Below are positions 40,403-48,759 of a DNA stretch of 64,000 nt, in pieces; within the stretch, counting starts at the first letter, position 1; each line of letters starts with the position of its first letter. The position numbers were made by a program, and so were the translations under genes. The notes under the pieces were generated by a model. It had not been told where the DNA came from. It saw nothing but the letters and a program-made list of their open reading frames with translations, and made no database searches. The stretch is from Listeria ilorinensis (GTDB lineage Bacteria > Bacillota > Bacilli > Lactobacillales > Listeriaceae): positions 62,001 through 126,000 of the forward strand of contig NZ_CAJYCN010000005.1 of the NCBI RefSeq assembly GCF_913566895.1, read 5' to 3'.

Positions 40403-42168
40403 AAAAGTTATGGCTAAAAATTGGGCTGTCTTTTGTCATCTTATTTTTTGTGACGATGGGGGTAGTAGGTGTTCTTTCGGGTGAACTGATGAAGTCGACA
40501 TACCTTACCATGAAGGAAAACCAGCTTGAAGATGATGCGAAAATCTTGCTTCGAACCACAGATATTGAGCATCTTGATTTGGATACGCAAGCTGATCAGA
40601 TTCAGGCAAGACTAGATCCGCTCACAGAAGATATCGATATTCGAATTACGGTGATCGATGAAAATGGAAAAGTCGTGGCGGATACGAAAGAAGATCCGGC
40701 GACGATGGAGAATCATCTTGATCGTCCAGAAGTTCAAGATGTGCTGGTGAAAGGCGACGATGTCGGTAGCGCCACTCGGAATAGTGAATCAGTCGGTTAC
40801 AGCATGCTCTATGTAGCCGTACCGATTAAGCAGGATGGACAGACAGACGGTGTACTGCGCGTCTCCATTTCTCTTGAGTCAGTTGAAAAGGCTGTACAAC
40901 AATTGTGGGGAAGCCTATTTGTCATTTTTGGCGCAGCACTGCTAGTCATTGCGGCAATCAGTATTGTGATTGCGAGACGGATTACACGTCCTGTGAAAGA
41001 AATCATTGACGTGTCGACGGATTTGGCGAATTATAAATATGACAGCCGGATCCATGGCAAGTCAAGTGGTGAATTGGCGGATCTGTCAATCAGTGTTAAT
41101 AAACTGGCAGAAAGTTTGGAAACACAAATGCATGAGATTCGTGAAAACTCGCAGCGGCTTTCCGTTATCGTTCAAAATCTGGTCAGTGGTGTCATGCTGA
41201 TCAACAATGAAAAAGAAGTTGTTATGACTAACAAGACGATGTATCAACTTCTGGGGGAAACAGACATTACAGGCAAACCATTTTATGAGTCACTGAAAAG
41301 TTTTACGTTGAATCAGCTTGTTGAAAAGACGTTGGAAACCAAAATGATACAGCAGGAGGAAGTGACTTTATATTTCCCGCGGGAGATGATTTTAGATGCC
41401 AGTGTCTCACCAATTTTAAATGAAGAAGGTGAAATCAGTGGTATTATCCTTCTCTTGCACGATATTACACAGATTCGTCATTTGGAGCAAGTGCGGTCGG
41501 AGTTTGTAGCCAATGTATCACATGAACTAAAAACACCGGTTACAGCGTTGAAAGGTTTTGCCGAAACTTTGCTGGATGGTGCGATGTATGATGAAGCATT
41601 GCTAAAACAATTCCTGCATATCATTAAAGATGAAAGTGATCGACTGCATCGCTTGATTCTGGATATTTTGGCACTTTCTCGCATTGAGCAAAAGTCTCTG
41701 CCGACAATGAAAGAAGAAATCGAAGTAGGCCAAGTAATCGAGCAATCAGTCAAAACAGTTCGTGCACTGGCGGCAGAAAAAGATATCCAAGTAGAAATCA
41801 TGGGGACAGACTATCCGATTGTAATCGAAAATGACCGTGATCGCTTGCAGCAAATCTTGATCAACCTTTTATCGAATGCAATTGCTTATACGCCTCAGCA
41901 AGGTAGAGTAAGGGTGATTATGGAAGAAACAGATGAACAAGTTTGCTTAACCGTGCAGGATAATGGGATTGGTATCCCGGCGAAAGACTTGGATCGGATT
42001 TTTGAACGATTCTATCGGGTGGATAAAGCGCGAAGCAGACACTCGGGCGGCACTGGGCTTGGACTTTCAATCGTGAAGCACTTAGTTGAAAGTGCTGGTG
42101 GATCGATCAGTGTTGAAAGCGTGGAAGAACAAGGCTCAAGCTTCCATGTTTATCTACCAAAAAAATAA
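40399..42168 (+). CDS. phoR: Phosphate-response sensor kinase PhoR
   Basis: The 589-residue membrane histidine kinase has helices at about 10-30 and 170-192 around an extracellular PAS-like domain. A HAMP domain (about 193-245) and a cytosolic PAS domain (about 255-360) follow. HisKA has His375 (NVSHELKTP), and the ATPase domain has NLLSNAIAYTP, DNGIGIP and GGTGLGLSIV. All boxes are intact. It is coupled to phoP by a 4-base overlap and ends at a terminator, so pst is transcribed separately. Confidence 0.94.
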   Translation: MKKLWLKIGLSFVILFFVTMGVVGVLSGELMKSTYLTMKENQLEDDAKILLRTTDIEHLDLDTQADQIQARLDPLTEDIDIRITVIDENGKVVADTKEDPATMENHLDRPEVQDVLVKGDDVGSATRNSESVGYSMLYVAVPIKQDGQTDGVLRVSISLESVEKAVQQLWGSLFVIFGAALLVIAAISIVIARRITRPVKEIIDVSTDLANYKYDSRIHGKSSGELADLSISVNKLAESLETQMHEIRENSQRLSVIVQNLVSGVMLINNEKEVVMTNKTMYQLLGETDITGKPFYESLKSFTLNQLVEKTLETKMIQQEEVTLYFPREMILDASVSPILNEEGEISGIILLLHDITQIRHLEQVRSEFVANVSHELKTPVTALKGFAETLLDGAMYDEALLKQFLHIIKDESDRLHRLILDILALSRIEQKSLPTMKEEIEVGQVIEQSVKTVRALAAEKDIQVEIMGTDYPIVIENDRDRLQQILINLLSNAIAYTPQQGRVRVIMEETDEQVCLTVQDNGIGIPAKDLDRIFERFYRVDKARSRHSGGTGLGLSIVKHLVESAGGSISVESVEEQGSSFHVYLPKK

Positions 42169-42177
42169 TCTTTACAG

Positions 42178-42214
42178 AAAACAGGTTTATCTTTAAAAGA
42201 TGAATCTGTTTTTT
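42178..42214 (+). terminator. Intrinsic terminator after phoR
   Basis: A long stem with AAAACAG and CTGTTTT at the base and ATCTTT with AAAGAT at the top, one wobble and one mismatch, followed by T residues. Confidence 0.85.
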
Positions 42215-42273
42215 ATATTTTCGGCTGAAAGTGCAATAAATCGTTATTAAAATGCCATCATCTCATAAGAAAA

Positions 42274-42355
42274 TTTACAATTTACATAAAAAAGCAGAGC
42301 CTTTACATGATCTTTACAATCCCTACATAACAGCTTAAACGTTAACGGTTATAGT
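42274..42355 (+). promoter_or_regulatory. pst promoter with PhoP (Pho) boxes
   Basis: TTTACA occurs at 42274, 42281, 42302 and 42313, with the variant CCTACA at 42322. The 11- and 21-base steps from 42281 are in helical phase, as in Bacillus PhoP sites (TTHAYA repeats). A -10 box TATAGT (42350-42355) lies 22 bases after the last repeat, with no good -35, typical of PhoP-activated promoters. Confidence 0.8.
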
Positions 42356-42404
42356 TAGAAATGTAAGAGATAACCATTAAAAAAACAAGGGTGGGTAACG
42401 AAAT

Positions 42405-43307
42405 ATGAAAAAGAAATTATTAGGAATCATTGCAGTACTTTCAGCGCTACTTTTAGTGGCAGCGGGTTGCGGCAGTGGCAGTTCATCTAGTGATAAAGCA
42501 AATGGATCGGCAAAAGAAGAAGTATCCGGTTCGATCACAGCCGTCGGATCTACAGCACTTCAACCACTTGTGGAAGCAGCTGGCAAACAATTTCAAACAG
42601 AGAATCCAAAAGCGCAGATTAATGTGCAGGGTGGCGGTTCTGGTACAGGCTTGACTCAAGTGGGTGCTGGTTCAGTTGATATCGGGAACTCAGATGTATT
42701 CGCTGAAGAAAAAGATGGCGTGGATGCTTCAAAACTTGTGGATCATAAAGTAGCAGTCGTTGGTATGGCTCCTGTAACAAATAAAGATGTTGGTGTGAAA
42801 AACCTGAGCCAAGATCAGCTAATCGACATTTTCACAGGAAAAATCACAAACTGGAAAGATGTTGGCGGTAAAGATGAAAAAATCACTGTGATCAACCGTG
42901 CAGAAGGAAGCGGTACACGAGCTACTTTTGAAAAATGGGGCTTGAATGGCGCGACGCCAATCAAAGCACAAGAACAAGATTCTTCCGGTACAGTTCGTAA
43001 AATTGTCAGTGAGACTCCAGGAGCAATCAGCTATCTGGCTTTCTCCTACATCGATGATTCCATTCAAGGATTGTCTGTAGATAATGTTGAACCAACTGAA
43101 AAGAATGTTGCTACAAATGATTGGAAAATCTGGTCTTACGAGCACATGTACACAAATGGGAAACCAGAAGGAGTTACAAAAACATTCCTAGAATATATGA
43201 CAAGTGAAGATATTCAGAAAAATGTCGTTCCTGAACTGGGCTACCAAGCTATCACTGATATGAAAGTTGAACGTGATGCGGATGGAAATGTGAAGGATGT
43301 CAAATAA
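42405..43307 (+). CDS. pstS: Phosphate-binding lipoprotein PstS
   Basis: PstS captures phosphate outside the cell for the Pst transporter. The signal peptide ends in the lipobox LVAAGC with lipidation Cys22, the substrate for Lgt encoded at 62232. The PBP-like domain holds AVGSTALQPL, GGGSGTGL, GNSDVFAEE and NRAEGSGTRATF, which line the phosphate site. The length is 300 residues. It is preceded by PhoP boxes and followed by a stem-loop that separates it from pstC. Confidence 0.95.
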   Translation: MKKKLLGIIAVLSALLLVAAGCGSGSSSSDKANGSAKEEVSGSITAVGSTALQPLVEAAGKQFQTENPKAQINVQGGGSGTGLTQVGAGSVDIGNSDVFAEEKDGVDASKLVDHKVAVVGMAPVTNKDVGVKNLSQDQLIDIFTGKITNWKDVGGKDEKITVINRAEGSGTRATFEKWGLNGATPIKAQEQDSSGTVRKIVSETPGAISYLAFSYIDDSIQGLSVDNVEPTEKNVATNDWKIWSYEHMYTNGKPEGVTKTFLEYMTSEDIQKNVVPELGYQAITDMKVERDADGNVKDVK

Positions 43308-43334
43308 GCAAACTGTAAAGAGATAAGAAATACA

Positions 43335-43371
43335 GGGACGTCTACCTTGCATGATCAGGGTAGACGCGCCC
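43335..43371 (+). promoter_or_regulatory. Intercistronic stem-loop between pstS and pstC
   Basis: CGTCTACC pairs perfectly with GGTAGACG, extended by GGG and CCC. There is no T-run, so it is more likely a processing or stability element that keeps PstS above PstCAB than a terminator. Confidence 0.65.
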
Positions 43372-43397
43372 TCGTTTGTAGGGAAGGAGAATGACTC

Positions 43398-44321
43398 GTG
43401 GAAGGTATCAAAGAAAGTAAACTTACCCAGACTTCCAAAAAGGCTCGGCTTGAAACAAGAGGGAAAATTATCACATTTATTTGTATTGCCGTGATGGTGC
43501 TTGCGGCTGTTTCAATTTTATATTTCGTTATCTCAAAGGGCTTAGCTACCTTTTTTGTCAATAAAGTATCATTTATCGATTTTATTACCGGGACAGATTG
43601 GAATCCTTCTAAAACTGGCGCAAACGGTGAACCGCTTGTAGGGGCACTGCCGATGATCGTAGGTTCTTTCGCTGTCACGCTTTTAGCTGCCTGTATTGCT
43701 GGTCCGCTGGCTATTGGCGCCGCTATTTTTATGGTGGAGATATCCCCTCGATTTGGCAAAAGGATTCTTCAGCCAGTCATGGAACTCTTAGTAGGTATTC
43801 CATCAGTTGTTTACGGATTTATTGGGCTGAGTGTTGTTGTACCGTTTATACGAGAGCATGTTTCAGGAAGTGGTTTTGGGATTGCGGCAGCGACGGTCGT
43901 TTTGACTGTGATGATTCTGCCAACGGTTACTTCGTTAAGTGTGGATGCGATTTCAGCTGTTCCGCGGCACTACCGAGAAGGCTCGCTGGCATTAGGTGCT
44001 ACTCGCTGGCAGACAATTTGGCGTGTCGTACTTCGTTCTGCGCGTCCAGGTATTTTGACAGCCATTGTTTTCGGGATGGCACGTGCCTTTGGGGAAGCAC
44101 TTGCTGTTCAGATGGTGATCGGGAACTCGGCTGTTATTCCAACATCTCTCTTTGAACCAGCATCTACGCTCACTAGTATTTTGACGATGGGCATGGGAAA
44201 CACGGTTATGGGGACGCTTGACAATAATGTCTTATGGTCACTTGCCATGGTTCTTCTGGCGATGTCACTCTTTTTCATCATTATTATCCGCTTCATCGGT
44301 CGTAGGAGGAAAGTGAAATGA
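43398..44321 (+). CDS. pstC: Phosphate ABC transporter permease PstC
   Basis: PstC is one of two permeases of the Pst channel. It has 307 residues and six membrane helices, with a cytosolic N-terminal extension (about 25 residues) and the ATPase-docking EAA loop (YREGSLALGATRWQTIWRVVL). LVGIPSVVYGFIGL is family-typical. It starts at GTG after GAAGGAG. It overlaps pstA by ATGA. Confidence 0.95.
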   Translation: MEGIKESKLTQTSKKARLETRGKIITFICIAVMVLAAVSILYFVISKGLATFFVNKVSFIDFITGTDWNPSKTGANGEPLVGALPMIVGSFAVTLLAACIAGPLAIGAAIFMVEISPRFGKRILQPVMELLVGIPSVVYGFIGLSVVVPFIREHVSGSGFGIAAATVVLTVMILPTVTSLSVDAISAVPRHYREGSLALGATRWQTIWRVVLRSARPGILTAIVFGMARAFGEALAVQMVIGNSAVIPTSLFEPASTLTSILTMGMGNTVMGTLDNNVLWSLAMVLLAMSLFFIIIIRFIGRRRKVK

Positions 44322-45202
44322 ATGTAAAGACTAAGGATAAAATTGCGACAGGTGTTTTTTATGCGATTGCCGCACTCATCGTGCTCATTTTGGCTGGATT
44401 GCTGGGCTACATTCTTGTCCGAGGCATTCCGGAAATCAGCTGGCATTTTTTAACTGCACCCCCTGAATCGTTCAAATCGGGCGGCGGAATTGGGCCAGAA
44501 CTGTGGAATTCTTTCTATATGCTGATTATCACGATGCTGATCTCTGTACCCATTTCACTTGGGGCTGGAATCTATATGGCGGAATATGCACGAAAAAATT
44601 GGTTGACAGATTTGATTCGCACAACGATCGAAGTACTAAGCTCCTTGCCATCGATCGTTGTCGGTTTGTTTGGTTTTCTAGTATTTGTTATTCAGATGGG
44701 GTGGAGCTTCTCAGTGCTTTCAGGGGCGTTGACACTGACGATTTTCAACTTGCCACTGCTCATCCGCGTGGTGGAAGAGGCCCTTACGGCTATTCCAAAA
44801 ACGCAACGGGAAGCAGGGTTGGCGTTAGGGATCACTCGTTGGGAGACAATTACACGTGTACTCATCCCGGCTGCGTTACCGGCCATCGTAACAGGCGTTA
44901 TTTTGGCAGCTGGTCGGGTCTTTGGTGAGGCGGCTGCACTGATTTATACAGCTGGACAAAGCACACCTATTTTGGATTTTACAAACTGGAATCCAGCTAA
45001 TCCGGCTTCTCCGCTGAATATTTTTCGCCCGGCAGAAACATTGGCAGTGCATATTTGGAAAATCAATGGAGAAGGGATCGTACCCGATGCCCAAGCGATT
45101 TCTGATGGGGCTTCAGCAGTATTGATTCTTTCCGTCTTGCTGTTCAATATTTTGGCTCGTTTGTTAGGGAAATATGTCTTTAAGAAAATGACGTCTTCTT
45201 AA
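44318..45202 (+). CDS. pstA: Phosphate ABC transporter permease PstA
   Basis: PstA is the second permease. The 294-residue protein has six helices, with LSSLPSIVVGLFG and the coupling loop TQREAGLALGITRWETITRV. The start overlaps the pstC stop by 4 bases, coupling the two partners. It is followed by two ATPase genes. Confidence 0.95.
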   Translation: MNVKTKDKIATGVFYAIAALIVLILAGLLGYILVRGIPEISWHFLTAPPESFKSGGGIGPELWNSFYMLIITMLISVPISLGAGIYMAEYARKNWLTDLIRTTIEVLSSLPSIVVGLFGFLVFVIQMGWSFSVLSGALTLTIFNLPLLIRVVEEALTAIPKTQREAGLALGITRWETITRVLIPAALPAIVTGVILAAGRVFGEAAALIYTAGQSTPILDFTNWNPANPASPLNIFRPAETLAVHIWKINGEGIVPDAQAISDGASAVLILSVLLFNILARLLGKYVFKKMTSS

Positions 45203-45225
45203 TCGGATAAAAAGGAGTTTTTGAT

Positions 45226-46059
45226 ATGATGATTACAAAACAGGTTCCGATCAAAGCACTGGATCTTGATTCACCAATTCATGTGACGACCCCAGCAGCT
45301 GAACTTCCAGCCGCAATGGCGACAAATGATCTGCATGTTTATTACGGGGATAATCACGCAATCAAAGGTGTCGATCTTGTTTTTCCAGAAAACCAGGTAA
45401 CTGCACTGATTGGTCCTTCTGGTTGCGGGAAATCAACTTATTTGCGGGCACTCAATCGGATGAATGATGAAATTGAAGGCTGTCGGATGGAAGGTGATAT
45501 TCTGTACGGTGGAGTGAATATCAACCGGAAAGAAGTCGATCTTTACAATGTACGAAAAGAAATCGGCATGGTCTTCCAAAAACCGAACCCATTTACTAAA
45601 TCAATCTATGAAAATATTGCCTTTGGACTGAAAAGACATGGGCTAAAAAATAAAAAAGAACTGATGGAACGTGTTGAAAAAAGTCTTCGAGGTGCAGCGC
45701 TTTGGGATGAGGTGAAAGATGATCTTGGTAAAAGTGCATTATCACTTTCCGGTGGTCAACAACAGCGTTTATGTATTGCACGGGCAATCGCGATGCAGCC
45801 AAAAGTACTTCTGCTAGATGAACCGGCTTCAGCACTGGATCCTATTTCAACAAGTAAAATTGAAGATTTGATTAATGAGTTGAAAAAGAAATATACGATT
45901 GTGATTGTCACACATAATATGCAACAAGCAGCGCGTGTTTCGGATTATACAGCTTTTTTCTATATGGGAGAAGTAGTTGAAACGAAGGAAACGACAGAAC
46001 TGTTCACCAATCCGACCGAAAAACGGACAGAAGATTATATTTCTGGGAATTTTGGTTAA
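45226..46059 (+). CDS. pstB1: Phosphate ABC transporter ATPase PstB (copy 1)
   Basis: This is the ATP-binding subunit of Pst. Walker A is GPSGCGKST, the signature LSGGQQQR, and Walker [14 protein letters not shown], with an N-terminal extension of about 35 residues compared with copy 2. The length is 277. AAGGAG precedes the ATG at 45226. Tandem pstB genes are usual in Bacillus and Listeria. Confidence 0.95.
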   Translation: MMITKQVPIKALDLDSPIHVTTPAAELPAAMATNDLHVYYGDNHAIKGVDLVFPENQVTALIGPSGCGKSTYLRALNRMNDEIEGCRMEGDILYGGVNINRKEVDLYNVRKEIGMVFQKPNPFTKSIYENIAFGLKRHGLKNKKELMERVEKSLRGAALWDEVKDDLGKSALSLSGGQQQRLCIARAIAMQPKVLLLDEPASALDPISTSKIEDLINELKKKYTIVIVTHNMQQAARVSDYTAFFYMGEVVETKETTELFTNPTEKRTEDYISGNFG

Positions 46060-46077
46060 GAAAGGAGCGCTTTAAAC

Positions 46078-46851
46078 ATGTTGACAGCAGAAAAAACGGA
46101 TTTTTTAATTGAAACAAAAAATGTAGATTTATTTTATGGAGAGAAGCAGGCGCTCAAAAAAATCAATTTAGCAATTAAGAAGAACCGAGTCACTGCACTG
46201 ATTGGACCATCTGGTTGCGGGAAATCGACTTTTCTTCGGACGTTGAATCGGATGAATGACTTGATTCCAGGGGTTACAACAAATGGTTCTATCAGAATCG
46301 CGGAAGATGAAGTGACAGATCCGAAAATCGACATGGTAAATTTGCGGAAAAAAGTCGGCATGGTTTTCCAACAGGCAAATCCCTTTCCATTTTCTATTTA
46401 TGATAATGTGGCTTATGGTCCGCGGATGCATGGTGTAAAGGATAAGAAGAAGCTGGACGCAATCGTGGAGCGTAGTTTGCGACAAGCGGCACTCTGGGAT
46501 GAGGTACACGACCGTTTGCATCGTTCAGCACTTGGCATGAGTGGCGGTCAGCAGCAGCGTTTATGTATTGCAAGGGTTTTAGCAGTGAAACCAGAAGTTA
46601 TTTTGATGGACGAACCGACATCGGCGCTTGACCCCATTTCGACTTCAAAAGTAGAAGAGCTAATTTTAGAATTGAAAAAGGACTATACGATCGTCATCGT
46701 CACGCATAATATGCAGCAAGCATCGCGTATCTCAGATGAAACAGCTTTTTTTCTAAATGGAGAAGTGATTGAATTCGATGAGACGGCAACGATTTTCACA
46801 AACCCATCAAAACAGCAGACAGAAGATTATATCACAGGAAGATTTGGTTAA
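46078..46851 (+). CDS. pstB2: Phosphate ABC transporter ATPase PstB (copy 2)
   Basis: This is the second PstB paralogue, 257 residues, with [17 protein letters not shown] and [13 protein letters not shown]. It lies 18 bases after copy 1 with AGAAAGGAG upstream. The two copies differ clearly in sequence, so they are an old duplication and probably can form homodimers or a heterodimer. Confidence 0.95.
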   Translation: MLTAEKTDFLIETKNVDLFYGEKQALKKINLAIKKNRVTALIGPSGCGKSTFLRTLNRMNDLIPGVTTNGSIRIAEDEVTDPKIDMVNLRKKVGMVFQQANPFPFSIYDNVAYGPRMHGVKDKKKLDAIVERSLRQAALWDEVHDRLHRSALGMSGGQQQRLCIARVLAVKPEVILMDEPTSALDPISTSKVEELILELKKDYTIVIVTHNMQQASRISDETAFFLNGEVIEFDETATIFTNPSKQQTEDYITGRFG

Positions 46852-46863
46852 GGAGGAAGTAGA

Positions 46864-47523
46864 ATGGTCGTTCGTAAGCTATTTACAGAACAATTGAATG
46901 ATTTGCATCAACACCTGCTTGAGATGGGTGTGTTAGCGAATGAGGCTATCGTAAAAGCAGTAAAATCTTTAGTGGAACGGGATGAAGAACTAGCTAAGCG
47001 TGTTATTAGTGAAGATAAGGCAATCAATAATATGGAATTGTCACTTGAACAGCGCTCATTTGAATTGATCGCGCTTCAGCAGCCGGTTGGCGCGGATTTG
47101 CGTAAAATCGTCACAGTTATGAAGGCGAGTTCGGATTTGGAGCGTATCGGTGATCATGCAGTCAGTATTGCCAAAACGACAGTGATTTTGGGAGAAAGTA
47201 AAGTGGTTCGTCCCATTCCCGAGATTCCAGAAATGGGCGCAATCGTAAAAGAGATGCTGCATGATGTTTTAAATGCTTATTTAGCAGAAGATGCAGATTT
47301 TGCAAGAGAAATCGCAGCTCGGGATAATAAAGTGGATCGTTTACATCGGATTGTTTATCAAAAATGCATCAGCTTTATGCAGGAAGACCCAGAACATTTG
47401 GAAGATATTTCACACCTTCTGCTGGTTGCTCAGTATTTAGAACGGATCGGGGATTATATCACGAATGTATCTGAATGGATCGTATATTTGAAGAGTGGGG
47501 AAATTGAAGAGTTGAATCAGTAG
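46864..47523 (+). CDS. phoU: Phosphate signalling protein PhoU
   Basis: PhoU links Pst to PhoR and damps phosphate uptake. The 219-residue all-helical protein has two repeats of the three-helix bundle with metal-binding E/DxxxD patterns (DLERIGDHAVSIAK and YLERIGDYITNVSEW). AAGGAGG precedes the ATG, 12 bases after pstB2. It is the last gene of the operon, ended by a strong terminator. Confidence 0.95.
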   Translation: MVVRKLFTEQLNDLHQHLLEMGVLANEAIVKAVKSLVERDEELAKRVISEDKAINNMELSLEQRSFELIALQQPVGADLRKIVTVMKASSDLERIGDHAVSIAKTTVILGESKVVRPIPEIPEMGAIVKEMLHDVLNAYLAEDADFAREIAARDNKVDRLHRIVYQKCISFMQEDPEHLEDISHLLLVAQYLERIGDYITNVSEWIVYLKSGEIEELNQ

Positions 47524-47526
47524 AGA

Positions 47527-47565
47527 AAAAATCTCTTTGCAAAACATGGGCAAAGGGATTTTTTT
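47527..47565 (+). terminator. Terminator of the pst-phoU operon
   Basis: AATCTCTTTGC pairs with GCAAAGGGATT (one G-U pair), followed by a T-run. Confidence 0.9.
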
Positions 47566-47567
47566 GT

Positions 47568-47576
47568 TGGTATAAT
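47568..47576 (+). promoter_or_regulatory. Extended -10 promoter of the HhH/NTF2-like gene
   Basis: TGGTATAAT is a perfect extended -10 directly behind the phoU terminator. The -35 region would lie inside the terminator stem and is not recognisable. Confidence 0.6.
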
Positions 47577-47606
47577 GGCCGTAAGTAAGGAAGTAGAGGA
47601 GGGGAA

Positions 47607-48191
47607 ATGATGACAGAATTGCCGAATATCGGACGCCCAGCTAAAAATGCTTTGGCAACTGTTCAAATTGATACATTGGAGAGAGCTGCTAAGCAAAGTA
47701 AGGCTAATCTTGGTAAACTTCATGGCGTTGGTCCGAAAGCACTTCAAATACTAGAGACAGCTTTGACAGAACAGGGGCTTCAATTTGCTGAACAGCCGGA
47801 TTTTATGGTGGATTTTATGGTCGTGGCACCACAAGACTGTGAGAATGCCCCCAAAAAACGTGTTATGCGTGACTATTTGATTGCAACGGGTGCGATGGAC
47901 AGAAAGGTACTTAATGAGCTTTTAATAAATGATTTTATTTGGAAAGTGCCAGGTGAGTTTGAGATTGTGGGACGAGCGCATTTTATTGAAGAACTAGATC
48001 GAAATAAGCAAGCTGTTTCATCACTGGCGATCGATTCAATTGTGAGTCATGGTCAGGAAGGAGCAGCACATGGTACGATGATAACGACGGCAGGGATGCA
48101 TGTTTACTATGCGGATTTCTTTCGTTTTGAAAGTCACAAGAAAGATGCGCGAATTCAGGCCATCACCTCCTATGTATTGATTCAGACGTGA
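47607..48191 (+). CDS. Helix-hairpin-helix (alpha-CTD-like) plus SnoaL/NTF2-like fusion protein
   Basis: I recognise two parts in these 194 residues. Residues 1-60 ([18 protein letters not shown] and [16 protein letters not shown]) are a helix-hairpin-helix module like the C-terminal domain of RNA polymerase alpha. Residues about 80-190 ([16 protein letters not shown] and ending [12 protein letters not shown]) look like a SnoaL/NTF2-like cone that often binds small ligands. The biological role is unknown. A DNA-associated sensor is possible, but many HhH modules are protein-binding. It has its own promoter and GAGGAGGGG ribosome binding site. Confidence 0.65.
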   Translation: MMTELPNIGRPAKNALATVQIDTLERAAKQSKANLGKLHGVGPKALQILETALTEQGLQFAEQPDFMVDFMVVAPQDCENAPKKRVMRDYLIATGAMDRKVLNELLINDFIWKVPGEFEIVGRAHFIEELDRNKQAVSSLAIDSIVSHGQEGAAHGTMITTAGMHVYYADFFRFESHKKDARIQAITSYVLIQT

Positions 48192-48206
48192 TTTCGGCAA
48201 AAATAG

Positions 48207-48236
48207 TTGCGAGAAAAGGTGATTTCGCGCTATCAT
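48207..48236 (+). promoter_or_regulatory. Promoter of the CzrA-type repressor gene
   Basis: TTGCGA (48207-48212), an 18-base spacer and TATCAT (48231-48236), 33 bases before the start codon. Confidence 0.55.
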
Positions 48237-48268
48237 TGAAATATGACCCAAGTGATGGAGTGAAAATA

Positions 48269-48574
48269 ATGGAGAAAAGTAAAAACCAATTAGACGAAGA
48301 AACGCTTTTTAATGTGACGCAGGTTTTTAAAGCATTGTCAGATCCAACGCGTGTGCAGATCCTCAATCTTTTACAGGATCGGGAATATTCCGTGAATGAA
48401 ATTGCGCGAACACTCTCGTTTAACCAGACAACCGTCTCTCATCAGTTGCGTTTCCTGAAAAATTTACGGCTAGTCAAGTCACGGCGTGAAGGCACGTCTA
48501 TTTTTTACACGCAGGATGATAACCACGTGTTAGAGCTGCTATCTCAAGCTGTTCGTCATGTACAGCATCATTGA
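48269..48574 (+). CDS. czrA: CzrA-type ArsR/SmtB zinc/cobalt sensor repressor
   Basis: This 101-residue winged-helix repressor of the ArsR family has the HTH around [15 protein letters not shown]. The C-terminal helix carries the alpha5 metal site Asp84, His86, His97, His100 (D-x-H-x10-H-x2-H), the same spacing as Staphylococcus aureus CzrA. CadC-type cysteines are absent, so Zn(II)/Co(II) rather than Cd/Pb sensing is inferred. The ATG at 48269 has GGAGTG upstream; a frame open to 48188 is not used. It precedes a P1B ATPase and the palindromic sites in front of it. Confidence 0.87.
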   Translation: MEKSKNQLDEETLFNVTQVFKALSDPTRVQILNLLQDREYSVNEIARTLSFNQTTVSHQLRFLKNLRLVKSRREGTSIFYTQDDNHVLELLSQAVRHVQHH

Positions 48575-48577
48575 TAA

Positions 48578-48618
48578 AGAGGACAATCTTACCGTTATGC
48601 TGGGAGATGTCCTTTTTT
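48578..48618 (+). terminator. Intrinsic terminator after czrA
   Basis: AGGACA pairs with TGTCCT at the base with TCT/AGA and CC/GG inside, followed by six T. Confidence 0.8.
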
Positions 48619-48637
48619 ATAAATAACATATATGTTT

Positions 48638-48716
48638 ATATGTGCATATTATCAATATGAAGCTTGAAAAATGATCAGAATGGCGTTATACTATATATGC
48701 GTAGTTGTTCATATAT
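48638..48716 (+). promoter_or_regulatory. cadA promoter with two AT-rich palindromes (probable CzrA operators)
   Basis: TTGAAA (48664-48669), 17 bases and TATACT (48687-48692) form a good SigA promoter. Palindrome 1, ATATG-TG-CATAT, is at 48638-48649, upstream of the -35. Palindrome 2 has arms TATATATG (48692-48699) and CATATAT (48710-48716) across the transcription start. ArsR/SmtB operators are AT-rich inverted repeats of this ATATG...CATAT kind. Confidence 0.7.
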
Positions 48717-48759
48717 TGGTATTAAAATACATAAATAATGTGAGAAAGGATGGTAAAAG

